The translations under genes were made by a program, and so were the position numbers. Under the pieces are notes generated by a model. The model saw only the letters and a program-made list of their open reading frames with translations. It was not told the DNA's origin and ran no database searches. Of a stretch of 64,000 nt of DNA, positions 44,554 through 55,399 are shown piece after piece. Source of the DNA: Vandiemenella viatica (taxonomy: Eukaryota > Arthropoda > Insecta > Orthoptera > Morabidae); the NCBI GenBank assembly GCA_031002005.1, contig CM061920.1, forward strand, positions 52,740,610-52,804,609, given 5' to 3'. The first letter of the stretch is position 1. Each line of letters opens with the position of its first letter.

Positions 44554-45085
44554 GGTGTGCACATTGTTCTCTTCCACTTTGTTTTAACCACTTCATTGAA
44601 AGCCCGCATCTGCACTTTTAGGAGTAATATAAGCACTATCAGGTGTTTGGTACTGCTGTATATGCGTGTTTTGCGCTATATTAATTACTTTAATCAACAA
44701 GTTTTTGGCACTGTTGATTGAAAATGTAATGATATTCTGACGTCATTGAATTATGTATAATTTCTTTCATATGGTATTGATATCTTGTTGCCTTTCTTCT
44801 CGCTATTAAAATGTTACTTGAGGTGGAATGCAACGTTTTGCACCACTGTTTTGTTTATGATCGCTTGTTGTTCTAATCATGTTTTCGTGCCGTTCCGATC
44901 GTTTGAGGTCAAAGGTGTCCCTTGTCAGTGGTAACTTGTCTGACCGTTGTTAATGCAGCTACGAAGGCTGGGTTAGTGACGTCACAACGTTAGGGACACA
45001 TTGACCAAGCTTAACCTTCTACAATTTTGTAGGAAAAATGTGTTCTTTAAAAGATATTTGTGACACAGATATAAAATTCTTTATA
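44554..45085. other. Right end of the IS630-type element and spacer
   Basis: Up to 44925 this is non-coding sequence and the right TIR of the outer transposon. After that it is the right flank, which matches the family R empty site for about 30 bases. The rest shows nothing. Confidence 0.5.
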
Positions 45086-45321
45086 TCTATATATATATAA
45101 AGATGAATGTATGTATGTTTGTTTGTTAACAGTTTTCATCCTGTCTCGATGAAACTTTGCACATTAATCCTTTGAAACAAAGAGAAAAATACTGTCTACA
45201 TTTGGTTGAAAAATTATCTGTATAAATAATACACGTTGTCTCATAATTTCGAAATACTACTGAATGGCGATAGACAGACGCGTTGGATATGGACGTCTGT
45301 ATACTGCTTTTTTTTCGTGTA

Positions 45322-45402
45322 TCGGTCAGACAGCTCAGTGGTTAAAGCGCTTGCTTACAAATGTTTGGGCCGTGGTCTCGGGTTCAAATCTCCGTAGAGG
45401 CT
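45322..45402 (+). other. tRNA-like pol III promoter module in the Helitron
   Basis: A-box-like 'cagctcagtggttaaagc' (45333-45350) and B box 'ggttcaaatc' (45381-45390) are at tRNA spacing. The stems do not close well enough to call a tRNA gene. It may be a SINE head captured by the Helitron. Confidence 0.65.
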
Positions 45403-45591
45403 GAGATTTTTAAAAATTGTTTTTGATCGTAAAAGTCACGCCTGGACTGTAGGTTATTCGGATTGAATGTTAAACTGTATATATCACAAAGTTAGGGGTG
45501 CGATGCGAGCCAAATCGTAGGTAGTCTTGCAATGCTGTAGGTGTACACTTTTTTACGTTATAATGATTCCTCAGGGGTTGTTCGCAGTCAG

Positions 45592-45615
45592 AGAGAGAGA
45601 GAGAGAGTGTGTGTG
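45592..45615. repeat. (GA)n(TG)n microsatellite
   Basis: About 16 bases of alternating AG followed by about 8 bases of alternating TG are seen directly. Confidence 0.9.
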
Positions 45616-45993
45616 AACCGCAGTAATAATACTATAAATACGGAAGTAAGTCTCTGTCTTTTTTTACGTTTTGACGACCAAATGGCTATATCGATGTTGA
45701 TGGAATTTGACAAGAAAATCTGTATGAAGGGCACAGGACATTTTCTCCGGTATGTTTAATAGTTGTAGTCACGAAATTTTGAGACCTTATCGAATGGTGA
45801 CAGAAATATGTCGGAAACTGATTCTCTTCAAGAGACTGGTTCGACGGTAGAATGATATAGTGATAGCTTTCCTGTCATATTATGCCGACTCGGTGTTGTT
45901 TGGGTCCAATCCTTCATTACCAACAACTTTCTATATTCAATTCTGGCAAAAAATTCTTAATCCACGCGTACGAAGTCGCGGGTACGAGCTATT

Positions 45994-46794
45994 ATATATA
46001 TATATTAACAGACAACCTGTTTAGATGATTTAAAAGATGGTTGCTACAAGGAGGAACGGAGCTTTGATAGAGCGTATTTTAGAAACAGTCAGAAACCATT
46101 ATAGCAGTAGTGGCTAAAAATTAAAAAAAAAAAAAAAACAATGCATGGAAAAATTACTTTTGCCTGGAAAGCAATTTGTGGGAGCAGAGAACGCTGCCCA
46201 ACCCAATCAAATCACTACTGTGGCGGGACACGCCAGCCACGACTCCCTCAAACGGCAAAAATGACTAATTGCGGCAGGTGAGCAGATTTAATGAACGAGT
46301 TGCCGCCGCTATCGACTCGATGGGTGGTCATTAGGAGCGGCCGCCAGTCCAGGAATGGAGAGCAGCCAGCGTGCACACTGCGCGCATTCTGTACCGTGAT
46401 TAGTCACCAAATGGTAATATAATAATGCGGAAATAAGTAAATGCAACTGTTTGTTATTGAGAGGTATTTTATTTTCAAGAGTACCAATAAATAGCAGTCT
46501 TAATGTAAAAAGTCGAAATCACAAAATGTTTAATTGTGAAACATTTAAAAAGTAGATATTGGCTTTGTCAGATGTGAATTTTTTTAAGCTTCTTTACTTC
46601 ACATAAATTATTTGAAAACAATGTCAGCAGTTCTAATACTACCATCGTTTGCTTTCTTATCATATGTATCTTTAACATTAGCATAAATATCCCTGAAACT
46701 ACGAACTCGTCAAAAAGCCACGTATAAGTGTGCGTGCGGAAAAAAAAAACAGGTTCTGGTAAATACATTGTTGCCCTTTGAAGCACCTGACCTT
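45994..46794. other. Spacer with a GC-richer block
   Basis: A 14-base A-run lies near 46125-46138 and a GC-richer block at 46170-46400 with several CpGs. No frame or motif was recognised in it. The minus frame 46568-46786 has no domain. Confidence 0.4.
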
Positions 46795-46806
46795 GTGCTT
46801 TACTAT

Positions 46807-47055
46807 ACCGAGCGTGGTGGGTGAACGGTTAACATTCTTGCCTCGCATTCGGTAGGACGCCGGTTCGAATCCCCGTCCGGGCATCCAGATTTGGGTTTTC
46901 CATTGTTTCCTAAAATCACTCCAGGCGAATTTCGGGATGCTTCCTTCAAGAAGGCCATGGCCGTATTCCTTCCCGTTCTTTACCTCCAGTCCCATTCTGC
47001 CTCTAACGACCTTAGTCGTCGACGAGGCGTAAAGCAATAAGTAAAAAAAAAAGAA
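46807..47055 (+). mobile_element. Common SINE, full length, with 12-bp TSD
   Basis: The head is 'accgagcgtggtgggtgaac', with B box 'ggttcgaatcc' at 46862-46872. The core is 'aaggccatggccgtattcct', then 'cgtcgacgaggcgtaaagca' and an A-tail. The direct repeat GTGCTTTACTAT is at 46795-46806 and 47056-47067. This is the cleanest full copy on the + strand. Confidence 0.96.
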
Positions 47056-47067
47056 GTGCTTTACTAT

Positions 47068-47734
47068 TGGTCATAGCGAAGGTTACTTTTATTGGGAATT
47101 GTTTTCTTATCATTGGAAAGGCACCGTTGGATCAGAAGGCGCGAGGTTAATGCACAGTTTTATCGGAGTGATGTGTCTCTATGTTAGGTTTTTTTAAATA
47201 TATATATGCGGTAGCTAGAACACTGTTATCAGAATTAAGTGCTTATTGAATATTTGTTTGCTTAAAGGTCATTGAAAAACTTTTGTTTTAAAATTTTTGT
47301 AAACAAAAATGGCAGCCGATGAAATTCTGCATATATTTGTTGAAGCAAATTACCAGCTGAGTGAATTCCCGCAGCAGTAGGTCGTAGTCCTCGAGTTAAG
47401 GTTTCTTTCGCTTCATTCGTCCGACCCATTGACGTTTGAGCGAGAGTGGTGGAAGGAAGTTTTTTGCCATCGAGATTTGTTTGGCAGGGTTCGAGAACTG
47501 GTGGTGTTCGATTCATAATCGCCATATTGTATATGAAAGTTTTGTGCTAAATCCCTGTCCTCTTCGTGATGAGTATGGAATGAGGGCGTTCGACACTGTT
47601 AATCGCGATTCGTCCGTCGGATGCAGACGTAAAACCTGAACTAACTCCTCAGTGTGTACGGGAAGAGTAGGCACCAGGATGCACCTTCTTCTTTCTCTCA
47701 TTTCTAATCCACAATACAACCAACACACACTTAT
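47068..47734. other. Spacer, nothing recognised
   Basis: The frames 47262-47525 (-), 47436-47639 (+) and 47513-47728 (-) overlap each other on both strands and have no domain. Confidence 0.45.
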
Positions 47735-47935
47735 ATCGGACGTGGTGGGTGATCGCTAACCCACGGGCCTGGCATTGGTTCAAATCTCCACTCAGCTATA
47801 GATGTTTCGATTTTCTATGGTTTTCCAAAATTATTCCATACGAATGCAGTGAGTGAATTCATTCTCATTCCTGGTCACCAGTCTTCTCCCGCCCCTAATG
47901 ACCACGACGCCAACGAATCGTTACAATCAAAACAA
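47735..47935 (+). mobile_element. SINE, + strand, strongly diverged
   Basis: The head is 'cggacgtggtgggtgatcgc', B box 'ggttcaaatctcc', then 'gttttccaaaattattccat', 'ttcattctcattcctggtca' and 'cccctaatgaccacgacgcc'. The block order matches the common SINE with many substitutions and a deletion in the core. Confidence 0.75.
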
Positions 47936-49337
47936 GGAGAGAAGCACACACCATGGCAGTCATCTACTAACACAGACAGGAAAAAACAACGGGAAAACAC
48001 CGCAATTCATCCGAGTGAGACGTTACTACGGGGGACACCGCACACAGGATGTAGCACCACTTTAACTTTGATTCTTGTTTTATCTTAACTACAGCTTAAT
48101 TTTGATGAAAGGAATAAATCGCAAATTAGTCACCTCATTTCAAACGCATCGAATTTACTGCTTTTCTCTCAAAGTTTATATCAAATTACATTCTGGTTTG
48201 CCCGCCTATTGATGTTAGATTTATTCGTATAGTTTCTGTTGGTTATCTCATATGCCAGCTCTATGTGAGGTGGAGTCGGGTGCCGCATTTGATGATTCCT
48301 TAGACAGGAACAACTGATATTCAAAACATGCGTACCGCGAACTGTGCCAAGCGTCAACGTGCAATGCGCCTAAGGACGAATCTTAAACCAGAGCCCGAAG
48401 AGACACAGACTCTGTGACGATCCAGCTGACTATTGAAGGCTGCTTTTATATTTAATTAATTAAAGACTCAAAATTAGCCTACTTTTGTTTGGAGTTCTAC
48501 GCATTCATGAAATATTTAACTTGAAATCTTTGCAGGTGTTCTCAGTTGCTGAGGGTAACGTAGCTAGCAGGATGAAATACGTAAGTACGAGAACGCTACG
48601 TGATTACAAGTCAGAATTTGTTGTGATTGTATTTTCGACGTATGAATGTTTAGATTGCGTTAATACATGGGATAATAAATTACTAAAACTTTTAAATCTG
48701 TAGGCGACCGGAAAATTTTATCTTCTAAAACATAATGTAATCCGTTAAGGCATCTGTAGCGATTAACATTGTAAAGTCCAACTAAACTTGCAATTCTACA
48801 TCATGATAACTGTTTTTCGTACCGACCTGATGAAATAAACACACAAAAGGTTGGAAGTGTGATAGCAGAGTCTGAACTGACAAATTGTAATTGAATCTGT
48901 GTCACAGAGTCTCATTCGGATATAATGTTTGCAACAATTTGATCGGCTTCTACACAACGTGTTGAGGAGAGAAGGAAAATACTAGCCAAGGAAAAGATAT
49001 GTTAAAAAGTTTGTGATGGTTACATTATGCTTCTCTGTTTTCCGATGTTGCCTACTTTGTTTTACAGTGGTTGTAATGGGACCACCCGAGTCGGCGGCCT
49101 AGACCAGAACAGAATGTAAGCTGGGTGCCGCTTTCATCTGCCGACGCCGCCCACTCGGCTGGGCAGTTAGTGGTCGTTTAGAGGCGCGGAAGGACTTCCC
49201 CAGAACTGTGCATGTATCTCTTGCATTCCTCCTGTCTACTCTTGATATGCTCCCCTAACTTCGTTATCTCACCTCGTCCGCAGAACTGCCCAAATCTGCT
49301 GTTACCAAGTCCGAGGTACATAAACAGTTGTCTATTT
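47936..49337. other. Spacer with one GC-richer block
   Basis: No gene was recognised. A block at 49085-49200 is GC-rich ('gccgacgccgcccactcggc'). Nearby frames are short and without domain. Confidence 0.4.
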
Positions 49338-49561
49338 TGTTTTTTTACTTACTTATGGCTTTACGTCTCGTCGACGTCGGGATCATTAGAAGCGGGATGG
49401 AACTAGGTACGAGGAACGGGAAGAAATTCAACCACGGCCTTTTGAAGGAAGCATCCCGGCATTCGCCTGGAGTCATTTTGGGAAACCATGGAAAACCCAA
49501 ATCTGGATGACCGGACGGGGATTCGAACCAGCGTACTCTCGAATGCGAGGCCAGAGCGTTA
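49338..49561 (-). mobile_element. Common SINE, minus strand
   Basis: T-run and tail motif 'tacgtctcgtcgacgtcggg', core 'aaattcaaccacggcctttt', then 'gaccggacggggattcgaac' and 'gcgaggccagagcgttaa'. The last part of the tRNA-like head is missing. Confidence 0.9.
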
Positions 49562-50019
49562 ATGAAGCTTTAATATCTCTGACTAGTAATGGCTACAGGG
49601 TTGTTAAGTATAATGCTGAAAGGGACTATTCCGGATATTGTACTGCAAATTGTTAAAATAAATCAAGAATGATTTCTCCGTACAGTTTGCAACACTGAGT
49701 GCTCGAACGAGTCCAGCTGCAGGCAGCTCCTTTGGGGCAGAATAGCTGAGTGGCCGAACAGACGAGGCTGTTATCAGCGTGCGAGGTTGCTCGTCTTTTA
49801 ATACCGTACATTTTTTACTTTTAATGAGCGAACATTTCACTTCTGGTTCTCCTTAATTTTTTCTGGAATACCCGAAAATAAATCCTCAAAGTAGGAACTT
49901 TAATTGAACACAATGTTTCTACAATTAATCTTTCACAAATTGAAAACAGAACTTCATTTATTCAAGTGCTTACATCCATGGATAAATAGAATAAGATATC
50001 GAGCAAATCTTTAGTTAAA
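49562..50019. other. Spacer, nothing recognised
   Basis: The minus frame 49604-49840 has no recognised motif. Confidence 0.45.
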
Positions 50020-50304
50020 TCTGATATATATATATGTGTGTGTGTGTGTGTGGTGTTTGTATGTGGTAGTAGCATGGAGCCACACATCGTGCACAACATG
50101 TTTGTGTGTGGCAGTAGCCTCAAGTCTCCCATCGTGCACTATGGTGGTTGCATGTCGGTAGCTGTGTGGCTGTGGAGATTTGAAGGTTGAAAGTAGTCGA
50201 CCGAGGGCGTTTACATATTTCGACCAAAGACACGTGTGTCCCTATATTTCAATTTTCAGCCATAAATATCCTGCGCAAATCACTGGTATTTGTGTGTGGT
50301 ATTA

Positions 50305-51319
50305 GGAAAAGTACACACTTGTATAGGTACAAAGTCGAGCGATCATATATAGACATGTTGGGAACTGTCTTTAGATATGTATATAGACAATGTATATAGA
50401 CAGTCTAGAGACTTTGTCGCGTGTACACACTTGAAAGCCTTGTTGCTCGGTAGTTGCTAAATATGGCTGACTTTGTTGGGATCACTGCTTGCGAAGTTCT
50501 AATCATGGACAATAAAAATAAGCGAGAAAAGAAGCGTTGGTGGAGACGTGAAATTTTTTACTAACCCCACATAATAATATTTTCTGTTGGTAGGTTGTTT
50601 TTATTAATAAAATCATCTTTATTTTAATAACATTGTTTCCTGTTCCATATCCATGAATAAAAATTAAATAAAACAGATTTATAATGTACTTACAATGTTC
50701 TGTACCTACTTCCTGATTCACTATTTTCTTACTTCACCGCAGTCTGTACTTCTAAACCTTGCAGTAGAAATAAGTGTTCGTATGCGAATACATTCTTCTT
50801 CACCTGATTTATTTTTTTAATGCTTCCGATGAAAAGCTGTTTTCAAATTTTGGTTTTTTTTCCAACATCGCCTACGGCCACTGCATATCTTTTTGGCAGC
50901 TCTTTAATAATCATTTTCATCTTGGTTAGAATTTTTTATTCGGAATTAGTAATTTCCCTCAAACAAGATGTCAAGTGAAAATCTTCTATTAACGATAACA
51001 CTATCTCTGTAAGCCACATCTTGACAGTAAAAAACAAAAATTAAGAAAATAGACCAAGCTTTCTCCAGAGCTCACCAACAATAACTGAAGACAAAGTCTA
51101 CCAAAACGTCCACACTACCAAATATTGCGCAACATTGTCTAACAATTGTCACATGTCTCCCATTTCGAACGGGAGACCAAATTTCTGCGATTTTGTGCTA
51201 AAAGCATGTCTATAGACACGAATTTGTCTTTCGATTGTCTATATACAATCGCTCGATTTCTTATAGACATTGTCTAGATACAAGAATCGCTCGACTTTGT
51301 AAACAAGTGCGGACAAGGC
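50305..51319 (+). mobile_element. Harbinger-like element, TTA target duplication
   Basis: The ends pair as inverted repeats. The left has 'gtacacacttgtataggtac' then 'aaagtcgagcgatcat'. The right, on the other strand, has 'ggccttgtccgcacttgttt' then 'acaaagtcgagcgattct'. TTA flanks both sides (50302-50304, 51320-51322). A Harbinger-style N-terminal frame inside supports the assignment. Confidence 0.75.
50463..50564 (+). pseudogene. Short N-terminal frame of a Harbinger-like transposase
   Basis: MADFVGITACEVLIMDNKNK followed by REKKRWWRREIFY and a stop, 33 codons. The 'K+RWW.R..' block resembles the 'RRRWWVR.WL' start of Harbinger transposases. The rest of the enzyme is missing. Confidence 0.55.
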
Positions 51320-51457
51320 CTTAGCTTTGAGTCTCCCATCGTGCATTGTGGTTACATGTCGGTAGCTATCAATCAAAATTCTTTACAAACACGAACGAAG
51401 TTGTGGGCACCAGCTAGTGTTTTTGATAATGCACTAGACTCAAATCCCGTAGGAAAT

Positions 51458-52262
51458 GACGGGTTGAATGAAGTGTTCTGATAACACATTTACTTGCAGT
51501 TGCTTAATTGTTATAAAATTCCGCTCAATGCTGTTCCTCCTGCCTTAAGCTGAAGCAAAAAGATTAAGTTTTCACCCTGGACCAGGTAGCATTTTGACCT
51601 AACCACAAACTCCGATAATATTGCCGATCACACGCGAATTAATACATTTACCATATCCCTATATATAATCTTGATGAGTTCTTACATCTTTCTATTTCGT
51701 GACTCAGATCCGTCTGACAACATTTGAACGGCTGACACAGTTAAATATGGCTGCAATATGGTGCCAGTTAAAGCAAAAGAAATTAAAAATAAATCTTAAC
51801 AACTTACGTTATGCCGCTGAATATTAGTTTTAATCCTTGTCCAGGCCGCATAGTTCGCGATCAGTAAGTAACTAATTTAATTCGAGGAAATTGCTGAAAA
51901 CAAATTATTTCTTAAAAAAAATTAAATTACTTATGCCCTCTGCTGTGCCGTCAAATGCCAGTTGTCATTCTGATCCAGGTTAAATTTCAATCTAATCAAA
52001 GCTTTCACTAACATTGTTGCCCGAAAATTGAAGCATTTCTTTTATACATCTATGGGTTAAGAATTTATCGAAGACATATGCTCCGAAAGAATATAAATAA
52101 ACAAAAATCCACTAATAATATTAATATTTTAATTTAAACGCAATATATACTTTTCTTTCAGTGTTTTTGCAATTCATTTCTTCTCTGACGCTCAGATAAA
52201 GAAATGTTATTAAATAACGCTCATAATCTCTACTATGTAATCTCTGGTCATTGTTAGTTGGG
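51458..52262. repeat. Repeat family R, copy 3 (uninterrupted)
   Basis: This is the uninterrupted counterpart of 41068-42397. It has the two target sites that are occupied in copy 2: 'gcatttcttttatacatcta' near 52031-52050 for the MITE and 'ctactatgtaatctctggtc' near 52233-52252 for the IS630-type element. No coding capacity was recognised. Confidence 0.75.
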
Positions 52263-53887
52263 CAGGGAAGGAGGGAAGAGTGACGACACAGTGTGTCAGA
52301 CATGGCTACATCGTGACCAGTATTGTCATTTTATTAGAGAAGGAAATGGATATAAAAATCAATCTAGTAGCGGATCTTGATACTAGATATCATACCATAC
52401 CTCACCATAATTTTCGAAGTTATTGTGCCCCTATAATATTGTTACTAAATGATATTGAATACATAGCGGTTTCCAGCGACTTATTTTACAAGAGCTGTTA
52501 AATACGGACCTCTTTTCTTAAGCCGCTTAAATACTGTCATCATATCACCAGCGAGGAAAGAAAAAAAGCTAACCCAATTCTTCCAAATAGTCTTATGCCG
52601 CTCTTACCCTGACATCACTATGAACATTCCAACTGCGAGAAGAAACTTAAAGTGGGTTCTAATTTATAGACACTTTCATCTTAATTTCGCAACTCTCCTG
52701 CGTCGCGTAAAAATAATACATATCTTAGTTTAGTCTTGGGATCATGTTCTGTAGATCGTTCGATTGCCATTAAAATTCTACCATCAGTAAATTCCGGGAA
52801 TCGCGCTCAAAATTTGTCTAAATTTTTCAGCAATTCGAAACCACACCAAAATGAAATATACCATATTTTATCTCCAGGACACGAGGTGATTCATTATTGG
52901 AAACATCATTACAATACGACAATTAGTCCCGTTTATCTATACAGTCATACAGACAGACAGGAATGTTTAAAACAGTGGCTCTTTTTCTGTACCCCAAACT
53001 CTTTTCCTGAAATATTTATAGATGCAGCCATAGCTAAAAGGTATCTAGCGCTTTTCTACTTGGCTTCTGGCTAAGGAGGGGAAAAAATATTCAGATAGCT
53101 CACTGTAAACTATCCGTGATATGGCTTCACATTGCATGGAGAAATCAGGCATGCAGCGCTCCAGTGAGTGTTCGGAGTAGTGGGGGATTTTTCCTGTAGC
53201 CACAAAGTTTGCGATCGATTCGGGTAATTTATCCGCAAATATTTACTATTTGTGGAGAGCACTTACCATCTCGATTACACAGTGAGCTGCGCAGTTTCAG
53301 GTTTATTTAAAACAGCGAACTGAGAACTTTGAGTTCCGAAGATAAGCCATTAAGCGTACACGCACAAAGAGATAGGAAGAACGCATTCACTTTCTATCGT
53401 CACGAAATGAACAAGCTGAATTAACTTTACAGTGTGAAGGCTGGTGGTAATAACTCCAAAGTAAAAGACTGGTAGGTCTACGTCAGGCTTAATTTCACGC
53501 AGGTAAGTCTCGTTTTAAGAAAAGTAAACGGTCAAACATTGATAACATTCTCGCTGGATGGTTCTTTCAAATAATTATGACACTAAATGAATTAATTAGT
53601 CCTTCAGTTAACAGGTTAATGTAGTAAGGCCGACAGGTGGTTTTTTTAACCTTTCACCAAAGGATGATTATCAATACAATATCTGAATTAATTAATAGTT
53701 CAATGAAGTAAAAAGACCGTTGATATACTTTTCATCTAGCTATTTTTATTTCGGCATCAACTTCATCCAGATATACTATAGCACATTACAAAACTCCGGA
53801 GAGTAAAAACAGGTGAACCATTCTTAAAACAAATCTTACAACTTCTCAATAGTTAATAGTCGCTAGAGAAACATCTAACAGAAAATC
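52263..53887. other. Region without recognised gene
   Basis: The + frame 52736-53074 begins at TTG, contains no ATG and has no recognised domain. Other frames are shorter. The DNA is AT-rich and unstructured. Confidence 0.45.
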
Positions 53888-54960
53888 TTTCTTGCTGCCA
53901 TCAGTTTTCGACTGTTTCTTGGCTGTCCAGGCAACGCCGCGTCATATTTCTTGTAGCCGACGTTTCAACCATCCTTCTGTGGTCTTCTTCCAGGGCAGAA
54001 GACCACAGAAGGAAGGTCGAAACGTCGGCTACAAGAAACATGACGCAGCATCACCCGGACAGCCAAGAATCAACCGACTCTGGCAGCGGAAGCCTACGAT
54101 TAGTCTTTCGACTGCTCTGATGCGATCCTCCATCCCTTCCTATCTTGTGCTAACCTCTTCATTTCTACATATCCCCTACAACCCACGTCCTCAATTATCT
54201 GCTTCATATATTCTAATCTCTGTCTTCCTTTACAGTTTTTACCTTCGACTGTTTCCTCCTCTAACAAATTAATCAATCCAGCATGTTTCAAATTATGACC
54301 TGCCAGCCTGTCTCTTCTTTCTGTAAGCTTCTTCCATAAAATTCTTTCCTCAACAATCATTTCCAAAACTCGTTCATTTCGTAGTCTATCCAATTAATTT
54401 TCAACATTCTTCTGTAGCACCACATTTCAAATGCTTCAAATTTCTTTCTTTCTGGTACTCCTAAAGTCCTTGTTTCGCTACCATAAAGTGCTGTGCTCCA
54501 CACATTAGATTTTTAAAAAGTTCTTTCTGAGGCCTAGATCAATATTTGAAACTAAATTTTTTCTCTTTTTCATGAAGGCTCTTTTTTCTAGTGCTATTCT
54601 GGTTTTAACATCATTCCTGCTTCGGCAATGGTTGTAGTGTTGCTTTCCAAGTAACGGAATTAATTTACTTCTCCTATTACATCCGATCCTATTTTTATAT
54701 TTAATCTACTGAGACTGGTATCATTTCTGCTACATTTCATCACTTTTGTCTTGCTTCTATTTATATTCAGTCCAAAATCTTCAGTAACTTCTCAATATCC
54801 TCAGCCTGTTCTGCTAGCAATACAATGTCATCAGCAAATCGTATCGTACTGATTTTTTCTCGTTGGAAACTTATGCCACATGAAAATTTTTCTTTTACTT
54901 TCTTTATTGCTTCCTCTAAAATAAAGACAATAAATGGTATCGACAGACGTTTCTCTAGCG
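53888..54960 (-). mobile_element. LINE family L-A, copy 2, minus strand, interrupted by a foldback
   Basis: Minus frame 54393-54100 has DRLRNERVLEMIVEERILWK, RRDRLAGHNLKHAGLINLLE and CKGRQRLEYMKQIIEDVGCR. Frame 54967-54767 has FADDIVLLAEQAEDIEKLLK, the catalytic FADD box. The 3' tip 'ttgctgccatcag' (53892-53904) is separated from the body by the foldback at 53916-54090. The copy is 5' truncated near 54960. Confidence 0.85.
53916..54069. repeat. Foldback: 73-bp inverted arms with 8-bp loop (Penelope-like?)
   Basis: Arms 53916-53988 and 53997-54069 are inverted copies (about nine mismatches over 73) around TCCAGGGC. Each arm has 'gtttc.acc..ccttctgtgg' or its complement and 'cttgtagccgacgtttc'. 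I associate the phrase 'gaccacagaag..ggtcgaaacgtcgg' with terminal regions of Penelope-like retroelements. Partial repeats 'agttttcgactg' (53903-53914) and 'agtctttcgactg' (54102-54114) flank the insertion in the LINE tail. Confidence 0.7.
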
Positions 54961-55399
54961 CTAACAATCACGTCGACAATCAAATTCATACAAAAACAAT
55001 TACAACTTGTACAAAATCATTCGCAATCATTAGGAAAGATTTTAAAATGAAAATTAAAGTATTTACATGCATTTAAACATAAAAATGACAACACTCCAAA
55101 TAGCTTAAAATCATCCTCAAAACATCGAGGCTTATACAACCTTTATAATTACAAACTTTTAGTTAATATTTCACGCATTAAAATACTTCTAATTATGTGA
55201 CGCTTCGTTTATAGAGTATCCTACAAAAGCAATATTCGTTCACAAGGAAAATATACAAATTAATAGTTAATCAACTCTTATCTCTCTATACTTAATTCCT
55301 ATGATTAAAATTCATAATAGGCAGGGTTCGAGGGCTGTTGTACAATGTTTTGTGATGAAAATTGTTGACGCCATTATTGTTTGTGAGTTATGCTGTTGG

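Larger units (their letters stand above)
42398..44925 (+). mobile_element. IS630/Tc1-mariner-type transposon split by a Harbinger element
   Basis: The left end ACAAGGGACACCTTTGACAT and the right end (other strand) ACAAGGGACACCTTTGACCT head long inverted repeats, 42398-42484 and 44814-44925. They share 'cacgaaaacatg.ttagaa', 'aacaagcgatcat' and 'acctcaagtaa'. The left flank is TA and the right flank CA, consistent with a TA duplication with one later change. A DDE-type transposase remnant lies inside in two halves (42618-42821 and 44406-44553). The unoccupied site survives at 52238-52262. Confidence 0.85.
45086..45993 (+). mobile_element. Non-autonomous Helitron
   Basis: The 5' end TCTATATATATATAAAGATG then 'aatgtatgtatgtttgtttg' and 'tcctgtctcgatgaaacttt' is a classic insect Helitron start. 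The 3' end near 45964-45993 has 'cgcgtacgaagtcgcgggta' and then 'cgagctatt', matching the 'gaagtcgcgggcacagctagt' type of terminus with CTAT in place of CTAG. Within lie a tRNA-like module and a microsatellite. Confidence 0.8.
50020..51418 (+). mobile_element. Non-autonomous Helitron carrying a Harbinger insertion
   Basis: The 5' end TCTGATATATATATATGTGT runs into a (TG)n tract. The 3' end is 'acgaacgaagttgtgggcac' then 'cagctagt', the Helitron hairpin and CTAG end. Inside, the phrase 'agtctcccatcgtgca' occurs twice (50124-50139 and 51330-51345), each followed by 'catgtcggtagct'. The DNA between 50305 and 51319 is a separate nested element. Confidence 0.8.

Noticed and set aside
45322..45402. 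A genuine tRNA gene
   Set aside because: Good promoter boxes, but arms do not close into a cloverleaf. It lies within Helitron sequence.
52736..53074. 112-codon + frame as a gene
   Set aside because: It begins at TTG, has no ATG at all and no recognised domain.
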